64,000 nt of DNA from Pseudoxanthomonas sangjuensis (GTDB lineage: Bacteria; Pseudomonadota; Gammaproteobacteria; Xanthomonadales; Xanthomonadaceae). The stretch's first letter is position 1, and each line of letters starts with the position of its first letter. Of this stretch, positions 1 to 8,589 are shown piece after piece. The translations under genes were made by a program, and so were the position numbers. The notes beneath the pieces were generated by a model, which saw only the letters and a program-made list of their open reading frames with translations, made no database searches and had not been told where the DNA came from. The DNA lies in NCBI RefSeq assembly GCF_010211755.1, contig NZ_PDWR01000010.1:47083-111082 (forward strand), in the 5' to 3' direction.

Positions 1-79
1 GCGCAAGAACGTCGACGACGCGATTTCGCGCGTGCGCGGCAAGTTCGCCCGCGACGACCACGCGGACAAGGGCAAATGA
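1..79 (+). CDS. Antitoxin of a VapBC-type module, C-terminal end only
   Basis: Only the last 25 codons lie in the window. Read from base 2 they end in a charged, basic tail (RVRGKFARDD...) and a TGA at 77-79. That stop overlaps the ATG of the PIN-domain toxin in an ATGA junction, the usual arrangement of antitoxin-toxin pairs. The DNA-binding part is outside the window, so the antitoxin family (AbrB/MazE-like, Phd or RHH) cannot be decided. The antitoxin role rests on position and coupling to the toxin. Confidence 0.5.
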   Translation, partial: RKNVDDAISRVRGKFARDDHADKGK

Positions 80-474
80 TCGCCGTCGACGCCCCGGTGA
101 TGGTCGAATTGCTGGCCGACGGCCCGCGTGCCGACGCGGTGGAGGCCTGCCTGCGCCAGTGCCTGGGCAGCGGGCGCGTAGTGGTGTGCGACGCGACGTT
201 GGCCGAACTGTGTTCCGCGCTGCGCAACGGCGCCGATGCGCTGGCGGCACTCGAGGAAATGGGCGTGCATTTCAGCGCCATCGAATCCAAGTCCGCGCTG
301 CGCGCCGGCGAAATGCAGCGCCGCCACCGGGCGCGCGGCGGCGACCGCCCCATCGCCGATTTCCTGGTCGGCGCACACGCGCTGCTGCAATGCGACGGCC
401 TGGTCACCTTCGACGCCGCCTTCCACCGCGACTACTTCAAGGGACTGAAGCTGATCGTCCCGGTCGCCGAATGA
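76..474 (+). CDS. vapC: PIN-domain toxin, VapC-like ribonuclease
   Basis: This 132-residue protein is the size of VapC toxins, which cleave specific RNAs with a Mg2+-dependent PIN nuclease centre. The acidic residues expected in a PIN domain are visible: D5 in the first strand (MIAVD), E44 (TLAEL), D95 (IADFL) and D113 (TFDAAF). It is translationally coupled to the preceding antitoxin by an ATGA overlap, so the two form one operon. acnB begins 40 bases downstream with its own ribosome binding site. The PIN call is firm from the four acidic positions; the target RNA is unknown. Confidence 0.85.
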   Translation: MIAVDAPVMVELLADGPRADAVEACLRQCLGSGRVVVCDATLAELCSALRNGADALAALEEMGVHFSAIESKSALRAGEMQRRHRARGGDRPIADFLVGAHALLQCDGLVTFDAAFHRDYFKGLKLIVPVAE

Positions 475-513
475 TTTCCCTCAACCCCTTTCGCTAACCC
501 CCCGGAGCCACCG

Positions 514-3108
514 ATGCTGCAAGCCTACCGCCAACACGTCGCCGAACGCGCCGCCCTCGGCATCCCGCCGCTGCCGCTGAGCGCGCAGCAGACCGCCGAC
601 GTCATCGAACTGCTGAAGAACCCGCCGGCGGGCGAAGAGGAATTCCTGCTCGATCTGATCACCAACCGTGTGCCGGCCGGCGTCGACGACGCGGCCAAGG
701 TCAAGGCTTCGTACCTCGCCGCCGTGGCCTTCGGCACCGAGAAGTGCGGCCTGATTCCGGCCGTGCGCGCGACCGAACTGCTGGGCACCATGCTCGGCGG
801 CTACAACGTCGCGCCGCTGATCGAGCTGCTGGACAGGAACGACGAAACCGCCGCCGCCGCCGCGGAAGGCCTGAAGCACACCCTGCTGGTATTCGATGCC
901 TTCCACGACGTGCAGGAGAAGGCCGAGAAGGGCAACGCCTTCGCCAAGGCCGTGCTGGAGAGCTGGGCCGCCGCCGAGTGGTTCACCAGCAAGCCGGAGG
1001 TGCCGCAGAGCCTGACCGTCACCGTGTTCAAGGTGCCGGGCGAAACCAACACCGACGACCTCTCGCCGGCGCCCGACGCGACCACCCGCCCGGACATCCC
1101 GATGCACGCGTTGGCGATGCTGAAGAACAAGCGCCCCGACGCGCCGTTCGCGCCGGAGGAAGACGGCAAGCGCGGCCCCATCGGCGAAATCCTGAAGCTG
1201 AAGGAGAAGGGCCACCTGGTCGCCTACGTCGGCGACGTGGTCGGCACCGGTTCCTCGCGCAAGTCGGCGACCAACAGCGTGCTGTGGTGGACCGGCGAAG
1301 ACATCCCGTACATCCCGAACAAGCGCTTCGGCGGCGTCTGCCTGGGCAGCAAGATCGCCCCGATCTTCTACAACACCATGGAAGACGCCGGCGCGCTGCC
1401 GATCGAGCTCGACGTGTCGAAGATGGAGCACGGCGACGTGATCGAACTGCGCCCGTACGAAGGCAAGGCGCTGAAGAACGGCGAAGTCGTCGCCGAGTTC
1501 GAACTCAAGAGCGAAGTGCTGCTGGACGAAGTCCGCGCCGGCGGCCGCATCCCGCTGATCATCGGCCGCGGCCTGACCGCGAAGGCGCGCGAAGCGCTGA
1601 AGCTGCCCGCGACGGACCTGTTCCGCCTGCCGGTCAACCCGCCGGACACCGGCAAGGGCTTCTCGTTGGCGCAGAAGATGGTCGGCCGCGCCTGCGGCCT
1701 GCCGGAAGGGAAGGGCATGCGTCCGGGCACCTATTGCGAGCCGAAGATGACCTCGGTCGGTTCGCAGGACACCACCGGCCCGATGACCCGCGACGAACTG
1801 AAGGACCTGGCCTGCCTCGGCTTCTCCGCCGATCTGGTCATGCAGTCGTTCTGCCACACCGCGGCCTATCCGAAGCCGGTCGACGTGAAGACCCATCACA
1901 CGCTACCGGAATTCATCAGCACCCGCGGCGGCGTCTCGCTGCGTCCGGGCGATGGCGTGATCCACAGCTGGCTCAACCGCATGCTGCTGCCGGACACGGT
2001 CGGCACCGGCGGCGATTCGCATACGCGTTTCCCGATCGGCATTTCGTTCCCGGCCGGTTCCGGGCTGGTCGCCTTCGCCGCGGCCACCGGCGTGATGCCG
2101 CTGGACATGCCCGAGAGCGTGCTGGTGCGCTTCAAGGGCGAGATGCAGCCGGGCGTGACCCTGCGCGACCTGGTCAACGCGATCCCGCTGTACGCGATCA
2201 AGGCCGGACTGCTGACCGTCGCGAAGCAGGGCAAGAAGAACATCTTCAGCGGCCGCATCCTCGAGATCGAGGGCCTGCCGAACCTGAAGGTGGAGCAGGC
2301 GTTCGAACTGTCCGACGCGTCGGCAGAGCGTTCCGCCGCCGGTTGCACGGTGCGCCTGAACAAGGAACCGATCATCGAGTACATCAACAGCAACATCACG
2401 CTGTTGAAGTGGATGATCGCCGAAGGCTACGCCGACGCGCGTTCGCTGGGCCGCCGGATCAAGGCGATGGAAGCCTGGCTGGCCAACCCGCAGCTGCTGG
2501 AACCGGATGCCGACGCCGAATACGCCGCGGTCATCGAGATCGACCTGGCCGAGATCCACGAGCCGATCGTGGCCTGCCCGAACGACCCGGACGACGTGAA
2601 GACGCTGTCGGACGTCGCCGGCGCGAAGATCGACGAAGTGTTCATCGGTTCGTGCATGACCAACATCGGCCACTTCCGCGCGGCGTCGAAGCTGCTGGAA
2701 GGCAAGCGCGACATCCCGACCCGCCTGTGGGTCGCGCCGCCGACCAAGATGGACGCGCACCAGCTGACCGAGGAAGGCCATTACGGCGTGCTGGGCGGCG
2801 CGGGCGCGCGCATGGAAATGCCGGGTTGCTCGCTGTGCATGGGCAACCAGGCGCAGATCCGCGAAGGCAGCACCGCGATGTCGACCTCGACCCGCAACTT
2901 CCCCAACCGCCTGGGCCGCAACACCAACGTGTACCTGGGCTCGGCGGAACTGGCGGCGATCTGCTCGCGCCTGGGCCGCATCCCGACCAGGGAGGAGTAC
3001 ATGGCGGACATCGGCGTGATCAACGCCAATGGCGACAGGATCTACCGCTACATGAACTTCGACCAGATCGCGGACTACAAGGAAGTGGCCGACAAGGTCG
3101 CGGCCTGA
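514..3108 (+). CDS. acnB: Aconitate hydratase B (bifunctional 2-methylisocitrate dehydratase)
   Basis: AcnB interconverts citrate and isocitrate in the cytosolic TCA cycle with a [4Fe-4S] cluster. The product has 864 residues, the normal AcnB length. It shows the N-terminal HEAT-like domain, the swivel domain placed before the catalytic domains as in AcnB, and the three cluster ligands C714 (FIGSCMTN) and C772/C775 (GCSLCMG). The ATG at 514 is preceded by CCGGAG. A strong hairpin terminator follows at 3130-3165. Its last ~75 codons and this terminator are duplicated, in decayed form, about 1.7 kb downstream. Confidence 0.97.
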   Translation: MLQAYRQHVAERAALGIPPLPLSAQQTADVIELLKNPPAGEEEFLLDLITNRVPAGVDDAAKVKASYLAAVAFGTEKCGLIPAVRATELLGTMLGGYNVAPLIELLDRNDETAAAAAEGLKHTLLVFDAFHDVQEKAEKGNAFAKAVLESWAAAEWFTSKPEVPQSLTVTVFKVPGETNTDDLSPAPDATTRPDIPMHALAMLKNKRPDAPFAPEEDGKRGPIGEILKLKEKGHLVAYVGDVVGTGSSRKSATNSVLWWTGEDIPYIPNKRFGGVCLGSKIAPIFYNTMEDAGALPIELDVSKMEHGDVIELRPYEGKALKNGEVVAEFELKSEVLLDEVRAGGRIPLIIGRGLTAKAREALKLPATDLFRLPVNPPDTGKGFSLAQKMVGRACGLPEGKGMRPGTYCEPKMTSVGSQDTTGPMTRDELKDLACLGFSADLVMQSFCHTAAYPKPVDVKTHHTLPEFISTRGGVSLRPGDGVIHSWLNRMLLPDTVGTGGDSHTRFPIGISFPAGSGLVAFAAATGVMPLDMPESVLVRFKGEMQPGVTLRDLVNAIPLYAIKAGLLTVAKQGKKNIFSGRILEIEGLPNLKVEQAFELSDASAERSAAGCTVRLNKEPIIEYINSNITLLKWMIAEGYADARSLGRRIKAMEAWLANPQLLEPDADAEYAAVIEIDLAEIHEPIVACPNDPDDVKTLSDVAGAKIDEVFIGSCMTNIGHFRAASKLLEGKRDIPTRLWVAPPTKMDAHQLTEEGHYGVLGGAGARMEMPGCSLCMGNQAQIREGSTAMSTSTRNFPNRLGRNTNVYLGSAELAAICSRLGRIPTREEYMADIGVINANGDRIYRYMNFDQIADYKEVADKVAA

Positions 3109-3129
3109 TCCCCGCGGAAGCAGGTCGCA

Positions 3130-3165
3130 ACGACAACGCCCGGCAAAGCCGGGCGTTGTCGTTTG
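3130..3165 (+). terminator. Rho-independent terminator of acnB
   Basis: A perfect 15-bp stem (ACGACAACGCCCGGC, 3130-3144) with an AAA loop and its complement at 3148-3162 is followed by TTT. It lies 21 bases after the acnB stop, between convergent acnB and the amidase gene, and may serve both strands. A related hairpin follows the acnB remnant at 4830. Confidence 0.85.
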
Positions 3166-3180
3166 ACGGCAGGCATCGGC

Positions 3181-4488
3181 CTATTTTTTCCTGTCTGGCA
3201 CGAGGGGCTCCAGCAGCGCTTTCGGCACTTTCGCGACCAGGCCGACGTTGCGTCCCGCCAGCGTCGCCACCCGGTATTCCACGCAGGCGCCCAGCAGTTG
3301 CGAGGCCTCGGACAGGCCCAGCCCGTAGTCCTGCTGCAACCATTGCATCATGCCGGTAGTCGCCATCCGCAAGGCTTCGTCCAGCGAGCCGGCCTGTCCC
3401 AGCACCATCAAATGCGTCGGCGATTCGACCCGGGGTAGGCCGACCTGCCTGCCCTTGACCAGTTCCACGCCGAATTCCACGTCCATCGAGGTTTCCAGTG
3501 CGTACTGGGTCGTCTCGCCGTCGCCCTGCGCCGCGTGCGCGTCGCCGAGGTAGAGCAGGGCGCCCGGCTGGGACACCGGCAGGTACACGGTATTGCCTTC
3601 CACGACTTCATTGAAGTCCATGTTGCCGCCGAAACGGCCGCTGTCCCCGCTGGATATCGCCGGCCAGCCAAAACCCGGCGCAACGCCCAAACCACCGAGC
3701 ATGGGCCGCAACGGCACTTCGAGGTTGCGTAACGCGTCGTCGGCAGCGTCCGGACGCGCCACGCCACGGGCGGCATCCAGCCGCCAGCGCTTCGGCTTGC
3801 CGAGATCCGTCGCCTTGGCAGCGAGCGATCGCCCCAGTGCGCGGCCGACGATGCCGTCCAGGCTGTCGGCATAGTCGCGATTCGTACGCAGGCGTTCGAT
3901 CTTCACCAGCAGGGTGTCGCCGGGTTCCGCGCCGACGACGAAGAACGGTCCGACTTGCGGATTGCCGAACAATGCGCGGGTGACGCCATGTTCGTCCACG
4001 CCGCCCGAATCCAGCGTGCGCGTATGCACCGTGTCTCCCGGCCAGATCGCAAGCACCGGGGCGCGGTGCGGACTGAATTCGTTGGCGTAGTCGGTCGGGG
4101 TGAATTCGTGGCGTCGTGTTCCGCCGGCCTGGCGTTCCGGAGCGGGACGGGCGCTGAATGCGTGTTCGACACGCCTTGAGCGATCATTGGGATCGGGAAA
4201 ATCGGCCGTGCCGGCAAACGTATCGCCGGACAGCTTGCCGGAGAACCGATACTCGTTGCCCCGCGCGTCGGTGGAAACGAACTCCAGTCCGTCGTTCTTC
4301 GCGCGTCCGCGCAAGTCGTCTCCATCCAGTTCTCCGCCCAGCTTGTCGCCATCGCGCACGAGGTGAAGCGACTGGTACGCCCAATTGCCCCAGAGATCGA
4401 TGGCGACGACCCAGTCCTGCGTGGACGCGGGAGCGGGGAACGGCAAGGACAGGCAACAGGCCAAGGCCACCGAAGGGAACCATCGCAT
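3181..4488 (-). CDS. Exported acetamidase/formamidase family protein
   Basis: The 435-residue product resembles the FmdA/AmdA amidase family, which hydrolyses small amides to ammonia and a carboxylate; the C-terminal two thirds (from about FTPTDYANEFSPHRAP) carries the family signature. The chosen ATG (4486-4488) has a GGAG motif six bases upstream and yields a classic signal peptide (MRWFPSVALACCLSLPFPAPA), so a periplasmic or secreted location is expected. About 90 residues of extra N-terminal sequence precede the amidase core. The gene points towards acnB and is bracketed by acnB's real 3' end and a degraded second copy, suggesting it arrived with that copy. The substrate is unknown. Confidence 0.85.
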   Translation of the reverse strand: MRWFPSVALACCLSLPFPAPASTQDWVVAIDLWGNWAYQSLHLVRDGDKLGGELDGDDLRGRAKNDGLEFVSTDARGNEYRFSGKLSGDTFAGTADFPDPNDRSRRVEHAFSARPAPERQAGGTRRHEFTPTDYANEFSPHRAPVLAIWPGDTVHTRTLDSGGVDEHGVTRALFGNPQVGPFFVVGAEPGDTLLVKIERLRTNRDYADSLDGIVGRALGRSLAAKATDLGKPKRWRLDAARGVARPDAADDALRNLEVPLRPMLGGLGVAPGFGWPAISSGDSGRFGGNMDFNEVVEGNTVYLPVSQPGALLYLGDAHAAQGDGETTQYALETSMDVEFGVELVKGRQVGLPRVESPTHLMVLGQAGSLDEALRMATTGMMQWLQQDYGLGLSEASQLLGACVEYRVATLAGRNVGLVAKVPKALLEPLVPDRKK

Positions 4489-4589
4489 GCCGTTCTCCAG
4501 GTTGGGACACACCGTATCTGGATGCCGATCACGCGCAAAACGTCGCAGGACAGCAATATCCCGGAGCGCCAGGTTTATCGTCCCGGTCC

Positions 4590-4808
4590 GCAAATCGTTT
4601 CCCGAACCATCTGGATGGAGACACCAGCATGTATCCGGGTTCGGCAGAGCGGGTGACGATCTGCGTGCGCCTGGGCCTCATCCCGACCAGGGAGGAGTAC
4701 ATGGCGGGCATCGGCGCGATCAATGCGAATGGCAGGAAGATCCACCCCCACCTCAACTTGGACAAGATCCCGGGTCATGTTGAAGTGGCGGAGAGCGTCG
4801 AGACTTGA
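4590..4808 (+). pseudogene. Degenerate duplicate of the acnB 3' end
   Basis: Translated in frame, this stretch reads ...RFPNHLDGDTSMYPGSAE then [22 protein letters not shown] and ends ...VAESVET. It aligns along its length with the AcnB C terminus ([40 protein letters not shown], ...VADKVAA). A run of 20 or more identical bases surrounds the ACCAGGGAGGAGTACATGGC segment in both copies. Weaker similarity may extend back to about 4500, into the amidase leader. A 59-codon ORF from ATG 4629 remains open, but it lacks the rest of aconitase and all cluster cysteines, so it is a remnant. It is also followed by a copy of the acnB terminator. Confidence 0.85.
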
Positions 4809-4829
4809 TTCGCGGTCGAACGCAGTAAC

Positions 4830-4863
4830 GAAAACGCCCGGTATAGCCGGGCGTTTTCTTTTG
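4830..4863 (+). terminator. Duplicated acnB-type terminator
   Basis: The stem GAAAACGCCCGG with TATA(G) loop and CCGGGCGTTTTC, followed by TTTT, sits 21 bases after the remnant's stop. That is the same spacing and nearly the same stem core (ACGCCCGG) as the terminator after intact acnB, so the duplication included the terminator. Confidence 0.8.
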
Positions 4864-4866
4864 CCC

Positions 4867-4892
4867 GTCATTCCTGCGAAAGCGGGAATGAC
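4867..4892. repeat. REP-like palindrome
   Basis: GTCATTCCTGCGAAAGCGGGAATGAC-type inverted repeat: arms GTCATTCC and GGAATGAC around a GCGAAAGC core. Closely similar palindromes are common dispersed intergenic repeats in proteobacteria. I saw no second copy in this window. It abuts the duplicated terminator. Confidence 0.6.
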
Positions 4893-5163
4893 AAGCGACA
4901 TGCGGATTGTGGTTAACGGAGTGCAACCCAACATCGCCATGCCGGATGGATTGCGATGTTGAGCATCGCTGCACCAAGACCAATCGGTTGCACCGCGCAC
5001 AATCTATAGCGCTAATCCAGATGGTGGTTCGCCTTCTTTGTTAATGCCGCGTGATGCATTTCACCTGGCTTTCACGTAGCAAGATAGGAGACCAATACTT
5101 GTAGTGACTCCAACAAAAAGGGTGGTTATATTTCGCGTGCCCCTAGAAGAAGGAGAAGTGGAA

Positions 5164-5430
5164 ATGTTTCTGACCAAGCAACATCTGAAGACGGCGCGTA
5201 CGCTCGGCGTGGCGATCGTCGCCCTGAGCCTTGCCGCCTGCGCTACCTATGACGACGAATTTGCAGGGATCAATTCGCGCCTCGATCAGCTCGACATGAA
5301 GGTGCAGGGTGCGGCTCAGAGTGCCGAATCCGCCAATCAGTCCGCGCAGCAGGCCAACCAGCGGTTGGATCAAATGGAAAGCCGTGTCCAGCAGCTCGAA
5401 ACGGCGCCGCGCCGCGCGCCGCGCGGTTGA
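5164..5430 (+). CDS. Small alanine-zipper outer-membrane lipoprotein (Lpp/OprI-like)
   Basis: An 88-residue protein with a lipoprotein signal peptide ending in the lipobox LSLAAC, followed by heptad-patterned sequence rich in Ala, Gln, Ser and Asn (INSRLDQLDMKVQ, QSAQQANQRLDQMESRVQQL), typical of trimeric alanine-zipper lipoproteins that stabilise the cell envelope. The ATG at 5164 has AAGGAGAAG upstream; an earlier in-frame ATG/GTG would spoil the signal peptide. Unlike E. coli Lpp, it does not end in lysine but in RAPRG, so the usual covalent link to peptidoglycan is not evident. An L,D-transpeptidase gene lies just downstream. Confidence 0.8.
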   Translation: MFLTKQHLKTARTLGVAIVALSLAACATYDDEFAGINSRLDQLDMKVQGAAQSAESANQSAQQANQRLDQMESRVQQLETAPRRAPRG

Positions 5431-5471
5431 TCGCCTTTCACGATTCGTGACGAACGGTTTGTATCCGGAAC

Positions 5472-5502
5472 CCGGTGGCCTTCGTTGGCCACCGGTCTCC
5501 TT
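5472..5502 (+). terminator. Hairpin terminator after the lipoprotein gene
   Basis: CCGGTGGCC (5472-5480), loop TTCGTT, GGCCACCGG (5487-5495), then a pyrimidine tract TCTCCTTTCTT. It separates the lipoprotein from the L,D-transpeptidase and implies that translation of the latter begins downstream of the hairpin. Confidence 0.65.
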
Positions 5503-5536
5503 TCTTCACTCGGTCTTCACTCCAAGGAGCCATCCC

Positions 5537-6268
5537 ATCCGTACGTACATACTCCCTGCGATCCGGGTCGCTTGCGGCGTGCTGGCGCTGACACTGGCAT
5601 CCGCGAACTTCGACGTGGCCAGCGCCAAGGATGCCAACGCGCAACCGGTAGCCGCCGTCGACCTGCTTCCGCCAGACCAGGAAGTGTCCGACACGGTGGT
5701 TGAACTCGCGGGCTGGGTGGTCGCGACCCAGGACAGCCAAGGCTATCCATTCGCGATCATGGACAAGGCCGCCGCACAGATCCTGGTGTTCGGCAGCGAC
5801 GGCCGGCTTCGCGGCGTAGCGCCCGGGCTCTTTGGCTCGGCGATCGGGGATCATTCTGCCCCCGGCGTCGCCGGTCTCGCGCTTCGCGAGATTCCGGGCC
5901 GGGATCGCACGACGCCTGCCGGTCGCTATGTGGGCGGTTTCGGCCCGTCGATCGACGCCGGGCGCGTGCTGTGGGTGGACTACGATTCCGCGGTCTCCAT
6001 GCACCCTACCGCTACCGGCGTCCCGGCCGAGAGGCGCGTCGAACGCCTTGCATCGCCTTCGCCGGACGACAACCGCATCACGCATGGCTGCATCAACGTC
6101 TCGCCCGAGTTTTACGAGCAGGTCGTCCGCCCGACGTTCGAGCGGGGCGGGGTGTTCTACATCCTGCCGGAAAAGGCGTCGCTGGCGGAGGTGTTCCCGG
6201 AGTTCGCACAAAGTCGCGCGACTGCGCAACGCAGCGTCAAAAAACGCAGGCGGTCCGCCCGCCAGTGA
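5537..6268 (+). CDS. Periplasmic L,D-transpeptidase (YkuD family), apparent ATC start
   Basis: The family links meso-diaminopimelate residues of peptidoglycan, or attaches proteins to it. The YkuD active-site signature is clear: SMHP upstream and NRITHGCINVSPEFY with the catalytic cysteine in HGCIN. No ATG, GTG or TTG gives a sensible N terminus. The ATC at 5537 lies seven bases after a perfect AAGGAG (5524-5529) and begins RTYILPAIRVACGVLALTLAS, an ideal signal peptide; the reading frame upstream runs through a terminator hairpin. I therefore propose a non-canonical AUC start (243 residues). A basic tail (KKRRRSARQ) ends the protein. A base-call error in the start codon is the alternative. 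Confidence 0.8.
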   Translation: MRTYILPAIRVACGVLALTLASANFDVASAKDANAQPVAAVDLLPPDQEVSDTVVELAGWVVATQDSQGYPFAIMDKAAAQILVFGSDGRLRGVAPGLFGSAIGDHSAPGVAGLALREIPGRDRTTPAGRYVGGFGPSIDAGRVLWVDYDSAVSMHPTATGVPAERRVERLASPSPDDNRITHGCINVSPEFYEQVVRPTFERGGVFYILPEKASLAEVFPEFAQSRATAQRSVKKRRRSARQ

Positions 6269-6428
6269 AGCCCGCGCAGGTCATGGCCAGGGTCCGAACA
6301 AGACTCCTGCGCAAGCCGGTTCCGCGAAACCGGGACAAGCCCGGGCATACGCTCGCCGCATGAGCATCCGGGCAGCCATCGACGCTCTTGCAAAATCGCC
6401 AACCGGCTTCGGCCCCGACTGCAGCTGA

Positions 6429-6451
6429 CAACCCGCGAAGGCCGCGGGTTG
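6429..6451. terminator. Hairpin between convergent genes
   Basis: CAACCCGCG, loop AAGGC, CGCGGGTTG, situated between the L,D-transpeptidase and the convergent DUF1801 gene. The stem is perfect, but T-runs are weak on both strands, so terminator function is tentative. Confidence 0.4.
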
Positions 6452-6467
6452 CCGCTCGATGGCCGCT

Positions 6468-6944
6468 TCACCGGCTGCGTTTTTCCGCTGCAGGCTTGGC
6501 CTTCTTCTTCGCCGACGAACCGTTCAACGCCGCCGCAGCCTTCACCAGCGCCTTGAATGCGCGCGCATCGATCTTCCCGCCCTCGTGGATGTCGATCGCC
6601 CGCCGCGTGCCGCCTTCCAGGCTGGCATTGAACAACTGCGCCGGGTCGGGAAGGCTGGCGCCCTTCGCGAAGGTCAGCTTCACGTATTGCCTGTACGTCT
6701 CGCCGGTGCAGATGATCCCGTCGCGCGACCAGACCGGCACGCCCAGCGGATTGCTGGGCTTCATCCATTTCCGCTCCTCGACCGCATCCGGCACGGCCTC
6801 GACGATCAGCGCGCGCATGCGCGCGAGGGTTTCGACGCGCCAATCCGCCGGACTCGCGGCCGGCTCGGCCTTCTTCGCCGTCTTCCGCACGGACTTGGTG
6901 GCCGACTTGCGCGGCTTGCTGCTGCCGGACGTACCCGTGGTCAT
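6468..6944 (-). CDS. DUF1801 domain protein
   Basis: A 158-residue cytosolic protein. The centre (RMRALIVEAVPDAVEERKWM then PVWSRDGIICTGETYRQYVKLTF) matches the DUF1801/YdhG-like fold, whose function is unknown. Both ends are Lys/Ala-rich (SSKPRKSATKSVRKTAKKA and SSAKKKAKPAAEKRSR), histone-H1-like tails that suggest nucleic acid contact. The ATG at 6942-6944 is preceded by GGGAGACAGGA. It is divergent from the halogenase gene across 126 bases containing TATGCT-type -10 candidates on both strands. Confidence 0.75.
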   Translation of the reverse strand: MTTGTSGSSKPRKSATKSVRKTAKKAEPAASPADWRVETLARMRALIVEAVPDAVEERKWMKPSNPLGVPVWSRDGIICTGETYRQYVKLTFAKGASLPDPAQLFNASLEGGTRRAIDIHEGGKIDARAFKALVKAAAALNGSSAKKKAKPAAEKRSR

Positions 6945-7070
6945 TCCTGTCTCCCGAACCTTGAGCCGTGCCGAAGCATAGCGCAGGCATCGAATACGAA
7001 TGCAGCGCCGCGGGGGCCCGCGATGGCCCGGTGTATGCTCGCCGCGTCTGGTCGGGCCTTGGGAGGGGCG

Positions 7071-8552
7071 ATGCTGGACTTCAACGAAATCCGCGACGTC
7101 GTCGTGCTCGGCGGCGGCGCGGCGGGCTGGTTCGCGGCCGCCGAGGCGCGGCGCCTGTTCGGTCCGCAGACCGCCGTCACCCTGGTCGAATCGCCGGACA
7201 TCGGCATCGTCGGCGTGGGCGAGGGCGGCATCGTCAACCTGGTCGAGGCGCTGAAGCGCAACGGCATCGACCCGCTGGCCTTCATGCGCGAGACCGAAGG
7301 CGCGTTCAAGCTCGGCTTCGCCTACCGCGGCTGGCACGGCGGCGGCGAGGAGGACGTCTACTACCACCTGTTCAACGGCCCGCTGGAATTGGCGAACGGC
7401 TTCGACCCGCAGATGTCGGCGCTGCTGGCGAACGGCCTGGGCATCGGCCATGCCGTGCGTTCGATGCCGCTGGTCGTGCGCGGCGCTTCGCAGGACGACG
7501 TGCTGCAGGCGCTGAAGGAAGAGAATCCCGGCTTCACCGCGTCGCTGCATTTCGACAGCCATCGCCTGGCCGAATACCTGCGCCGCGTCGCCACCGGGCG
7601 CGGCGTGCAGCTGCGGCTGGCCAAGGTGCAGGAACTGCTGCTGGCCCCGGAAACCGGCTGGGTCCGTGCGTTGAAGCTGGATGACGGCGACGAGGTTCCG
7701 GTGGGTTTCCTGATCGACGCCTCCGGCTTCGCGCGCTTCAGCCTCGGCCGCACCTACAAGGCGGCATGGCGTTCGTTCGCGCCGTGGCTGCTGCTGGACC
7801 GCGCGATCCCTTTCCACATGCCGCATCCGGGCCCGAATCCGGCGCTGGTCACCAACGCGCTGGCGATGCCGAACGGCTGGATGTGGCAGATCCCGCTGCA
7901 GAAGCGCGTTGGCGCCGGTTACGTGTACAGCAGCGCGCACGTCGACGACGATGCCGCGCTGGGCGAGATCGAACGGCGCCTCGGCTTCGCCGTGCAGCCG
8001 ATGCGCACGCTACGCTTCGAGCCTGGGCATTTCGAGCAGGTCTGGCGCGGCAACGTGATGGCGGTGGGGCTGGCCTCGGGCTTCGTCGAACCGCTGGAAG
8101 CGACGTCGATCGGGCAGATGCTGGAGCAGCTCGCCGCGTTCGGCCTGCTCGTCGCCGGCAGCCACGGCGTGGTCTCGGACCTCGCCATCGAGCGCTTCAA
8201 CCAGGCCAACGCCGACTACTGGCGCGGCATCCTCGACTTCCTGCGCATGCACTACGACGTGCGCCGGCGCGACACGCCGTTCTGGCGCGACGCCGCGGAA
8301 CGGCCGCTGTCGCCGGGTTACGCCGCACTGAAGCAGGTATGGCAGCGGCGCACGCCGCGTCCGTTCGACACGGTGCCGTACCGGCTGCGCGCGCAGATCT
8401 CGATGTTCGGCCCGCCGAGCTGGCTGGCGGTGGGGCAGGGCGTCGGCGCGATCCCGCCGCAGGCCGCGCAGGCGGAACTGCGAAGCCTGCCGCCGGAGCA
8501 GCGCAGGGAACTGGATGCCTTCGTCGCATCGGTGCACGCATCGCCCCCGTAG
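7071..8552 (+). CDS. Tryptophan-halogenase-family FAD-dependent enzyme
   Basis: 493 residues in the flavin-dependent halogenase family, which uses reduced FAD, O2 and halide to generate hypohalous acid for substrate chlorination or bromination. Seen: the N-terminal FAD motif GGGAAGW (14-20), a lysine at position 80 in AFKLGFAYRGW that aligns with the catalytic lysine of PrnA/RebH, the WxWxIP signature (WMWQIP, 270-275), and GLASGFVEPLEATSI. The ATG at 7071 has GGGAGGGG upstream. No flavin reductase, TonB receptor or biosynthetic cluster is adjacent, so the substrate cannot be inferred. Family membership is sure; halogenation itself is not shown. Confidence 0.85.
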   Translation: MLDFNEIRDVVVLGGGAAGWFAAAEARRLFGPQTAVTLVESPDIGIVGVGEGGIVNLVEALKRNGIDPLAFMRETEGAFKLGFAYRGWHGGGEEDVYYHLFNGPLELANGFDPQMSALLANGLGIGHAVRSMPLVVRGASQDDVLQALKEENPGFTASLHFDSHRLAEYLRRVATGRGVQLRLAKVQELLLAPETGWVRALKLDDGDEVPVGFLIDASGFARFSLGRTYKAAWRSFAPWLLLDRAIPFHMPHPGPNPALVTNALAMPNGWMWQIPLQKRVGAGYVYSSAHVDDDAALGEIERRLGFAVQPMRTLRFEPGHFEQVWRGNVMAVGLASGFVEPLEATSIGQMLEQLAAFGLLVAGSHGVVSDLAIERFNQANADYWRGILDFLRMHYDVRRRDTPFWRDAAERPLSPGYAALKQVWQRRTPRPFDTVPYRLRAQISMFGPPSWLAVGQGVGAIPPQAAQAELRSLPPEQRRELDAFVASVHASPP

Positions 8553-8589
8553 CACCGGGCTTGCCCGGCGCTCTGCAGGGCAGATTGCC

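Noticed and set aside
514..1899. A 472-codon minus-strand frame opposite acnB
   Set aside because: Antisense shadow of a clearly conserved gene; Val/Arg/Gln-rich composition typical of reversed high-GC coding DNA.
4629..4808. The 59-codon ORF in the acnB remnant as a functional small gene
   Set aside because: It is collinear with the AcnB C terminus, lacks any catalytic or cluster residue, and has diverged more than a selected copy would.
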